Shown piece by piece: positions 13,838-15,341 of a stretch of 15,341 nucleotides of DNA (position 1 is the stretch's first letter; each line of letters begins with the position of its first letter). A program made the position numbers and the translations under genes. Source of the DNA: Parcubacteria group bacterium CG11_big_fil_rev_8_21_14_0_20_41_14 (GTDB taxonomy: Bacteria > Patescibacteriota > Patescibacteriia > UBA2169); the NCBI GenBank assembly GCA_002787075.1, contig PCVT01000009.1:1-15341 (forward strand). Direction: 5' to 3'. The notes under the pieces are model-generated. The model made no database searches and was not told the DNA's origin. It worked only from the letters and a program-made list of their open reading frames with translations.

Positions 13838-14878
13838 ATGAAAAATAATATAAAAAATAACAATAATTCCGGCGAGATAATTATCTATGAAGGCGCGGAC
13901 CGGGCGCCTAATATTGAGGTGCGCGTTGAGGGTGAGACCGTATGGCTTTCGATTGACCAAATGGCGGAACTTTTTGGGAAAAGCCGCTCGACTATTAATG
14001 AACATATTTTAAACATTTATGCTGAAAAAGAGTTACAAGAAGTAAATTCAATAAGAAAAATCGGAAATTCCGATTTTTCTACAAAACCGACCAACTACTA
14101 CAATTTAGATGTTATTATATCAGTTGGATACCGAGTCAAATCCCAAAGAGGGACACATTTTCGCCAATGGGCGACAGCTCGATTGAAGGAGTATATTATC
14201 AAAGGTTTTACAATGAATGACGATAGATTGAAGAATTTGGGTGGCGGAAAATATTGGTATGAACTTCTTGATCGCATTCGTGATATTCGCAGTAGTGAAA
14301 AAGTTTTATATCGCCAAGTGCTTGATTTGTACGCGACCAGTCAGGATTATAATCCAAAGTCCTCCGAATCAATAGAATTTTTTAAGATTGTGCAAAATAA
14401 ACTGCATTACGCGGCTCATGGTCATACTGCCTCTGAAGTGATTGCTGAGCGCGCCAATGCTGGAAAGCCGTTTATGGGATTGCTGACTTTTTCAAAAGGC
14501 GGAGTAGTTAAAAAAGATATTGCAATTGCAAAAAATTATTTAACGGAAAAAGAATTAAAAATTTTGAATAATTTAGTTTCAGGATATTTTGATTTCGCGG
14601 AAATTCAGGCAATGAAGCGCAATCCTATGTATATGAAGGATTATATCAAGCAACTGGATAATATTTTATCAGCAACTGGCGAGAAGTTGTTATCTGATGC
14701 CGGAAGCGTGAGCCACGAAAAAGCGATTGATAAAGCTGAATTGGAATATAAAAAATATCAGGAAAAAACTTTGAGTGAGGTGGAGAAGGTTTTTTTGGAA
14801 AGTGTTAAGGGGTTGGAGAAGAAAGTGGGGAAAAGGGTAAAAACAGTGTCAGAAGTTGTTTCGTTGATTATTTTATAG
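13838..14878 (+). CDS. RhuM-family protein (Virulence_RhuM)
   Basis: RhuM-family proteins were named from a Salmonella pathogenicity island and are common on mobile regions; their biochemical function is not established. The 346-residue protein starts with a low-complexity Asn/Lys stretch (1-10). A predicted helix-turn-helix follows (WLSIDQMAELFGKSRSTINEHI, about 36-57), then the family signature YYNLDVIISVGYRVKSQRGT (87-106) and FRQWATARLKEYIIKGF (108-124). A long helical body contains LHYAAHGHTASEVIAERANA (189-208). The C-terminus is charged and coiled-coil-like (about 297-334). The last dozen residues (TVSEVVSLIIL) look unlike the family and run into the next open frame, so the end may be altered. 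It probably acts as a DNA-binding or antirepressor-like protein, by analogy. Confidence 0.88.
   Translation: MKNNIKNNNNSGEIIIYEGADRAPNIEVRVEGETVWLSIDQMAELFGKSRSTINEHILNIYAEKELQEVNSIRKIGNSDFSTKPTNYYNLDVIISVGYRVKSQRGTHFRQWATARLKEYIIKGFTMNDDRLKNLGGGKYWYELLDRIRDIRSSEKVLYRQVLDLYATSQDYNPKSSESIEFFKIVQNKLHYAAHGHTASEVIAERANAGKPFMGLLTFSKGGVVKKDIAIAKNYLTEKELKILNNLVSGYFDFAEIQAMKRNPMYMKDYIKQLDNILSATGEKLLSDAGSVSHEKAIDKAELEYKKYQEKTLSEVEKVFLESVKGLEKKVGKRVKTVSEVVSLIIL
14054..14080. repeat. 13-bp-arm perfect palindrome inside the RhuM-family gene
   Basis: AGAAAAATCGGAA (14054-14066) and TTCCGATTTTTCT (14068-14080) are exact complements around one base. It covers codons 73-81 (RKIGNSDFS), between the helix-turn-helix and the RhuM signature. 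It ends in T5 on both strands, so it also resembles an internal terminator or an operator. Confidence 0.8.
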
Positions 14879-15341
14879 CCATCACCCAATTTGGGGATGG
14901 AATAAAACCCAATAAAACGGGCAAAATTATTGATTCTAAGTCTGGCGCGATACTACCGAAAGAGTATGTTATTTCTGTGGATATGGCGAAAGAGCTGGCA
15001 ATGGTGGAAAACAGCGAAATCGGCAAAAAGGTAAGAAAGTATTTTATCAGGGTTGAAGGTGATTTTAAAAAGGTAATGCGGATCGCGGCGATGGATCCGA
15101 AAATGATCAATCAATTAGCAGGAAAGTTTTTGGAAACAAGAGAAGAAACCAAAGTTTACAGGAAAGATTTTACCAGAAATTATATGTATGAGGAAATTTT
15201 ATTGATAATCGGCGCTTTTGAGGCTGGTCTAGCTGGAGAGATTGAAAAGGAATCTAAAAAATTAGGCAAGATGCTGAATAAGGATGAGTTTGTGAATTGT
15301 TTTAATGAATTTGCTTCGCAGAAAAATTGGCTGGTGTATCA
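14863..15341 (+). pseudogene. AntA/AntB-type antirepressor fragment without a 5' end (runs off the window)
   Basis: The open frame encodes DYFIAITQFGDG, then KEYVISVDMAKELAMVENSE and IGKKVRKYFI, the core of the phage AntA/AntB antirepressor domain, followed by a helical C-terminal part to the window edge. The frame opens after a stop at 14806-14808 and has no ATG, GTG or TTG before GTG 14977 and ATG 14983, both inside the conserved core. The N-terminal third of a normal AntA domain is missing. Its place is taken by the end of the RhuM gene, which reads 14809-14878 in a different frame. It may be a decayed gene, a deletion junction, or a frameshifted RhuM-AntA fusion. The family call is from motif recognition and is fairly confident; whether it is expressed is unknown. 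Confidence 0.65.

Noticed and set aside
11589..14878. RhuM/AntA region as an island integrated at tRNA-Val
   Set aside because: The tRNA is followed by lepB and hisS, about 2.2 kb before the accessory genes, and no repeat of the tRNA 3' end was seen near 13800-15341.

Overview
The window looks like chromosome from a small-genome, AT-rich bacterium, most likely a member of the Candidate Phyla Radiation / Patescibacteria (Parcubacteria-like). This is an inference from gene content and style: short intergenic spaces, several genes with no Shine-Dalgarno site and apparently leaderless starts beside a few with strong AGGAGG-type sites, a shortened Mfd, RhuM-type accessory genes and many palindromic repeats. 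No 16S or other taxonomic marker is present, so the placement is tentative.

Left part, all on the minus strand apart from one small gene. Reading in the direction of transcription, dprA - yhhQ-like queuosine-precursor transporter - folC - topA (cut by the window edge) form a tightly coupled cluster from 4094 down to 1. A solitary plus-strand gene of unknown function (4172-4507) lies back-to-back with dprA. It has a consensus promoter, a strong ribosome binding site and its own terminator. Next come mfd (7745 to 4629) with its own promoter, a 373-bp spacer packed with inverted repeats, and an LCP (LytR-CpsA-Psr) gene - der - pth operon (11491 to 8119).

Right part, plus strand. A divergent promoter region (11492-11588) separates the LCP operon from tRNA-Val(CAC). 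lepB (signal peptidase I, apparently leaderless) and hisS follow and end at a clear terminator. The last 1.5 kb is accessory: a RhuM-family gene runs directly into an open frame resembling a phage AntA/AntB antirepressor that lacks its 5' end.

Housekeeping themes are DNA topology, repair and uptake (topA, mfd, dprA), translation (pth, der, hisS, tRNA-Val), the envelope and secretion (LCP protein, lepB) and cofactor or modified-base supply (folC, queuosine-precursor transporter). The most unusual signal is a set of palindromic or repeated DNA elements inside essential coding regions with the frame preserved. One G-rich 37-bp element occurs in both topA and folC, read in a different frame in each. 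A separate GC-rich 117-bp-period array sits in mfd. Other inverted-repeat elements fill the mfd-pth spacer. Together they suggest mobile or expanding palindromic elements tolerated inside proteins, comparable in behaviour to the Rickettsia palindromic elements.
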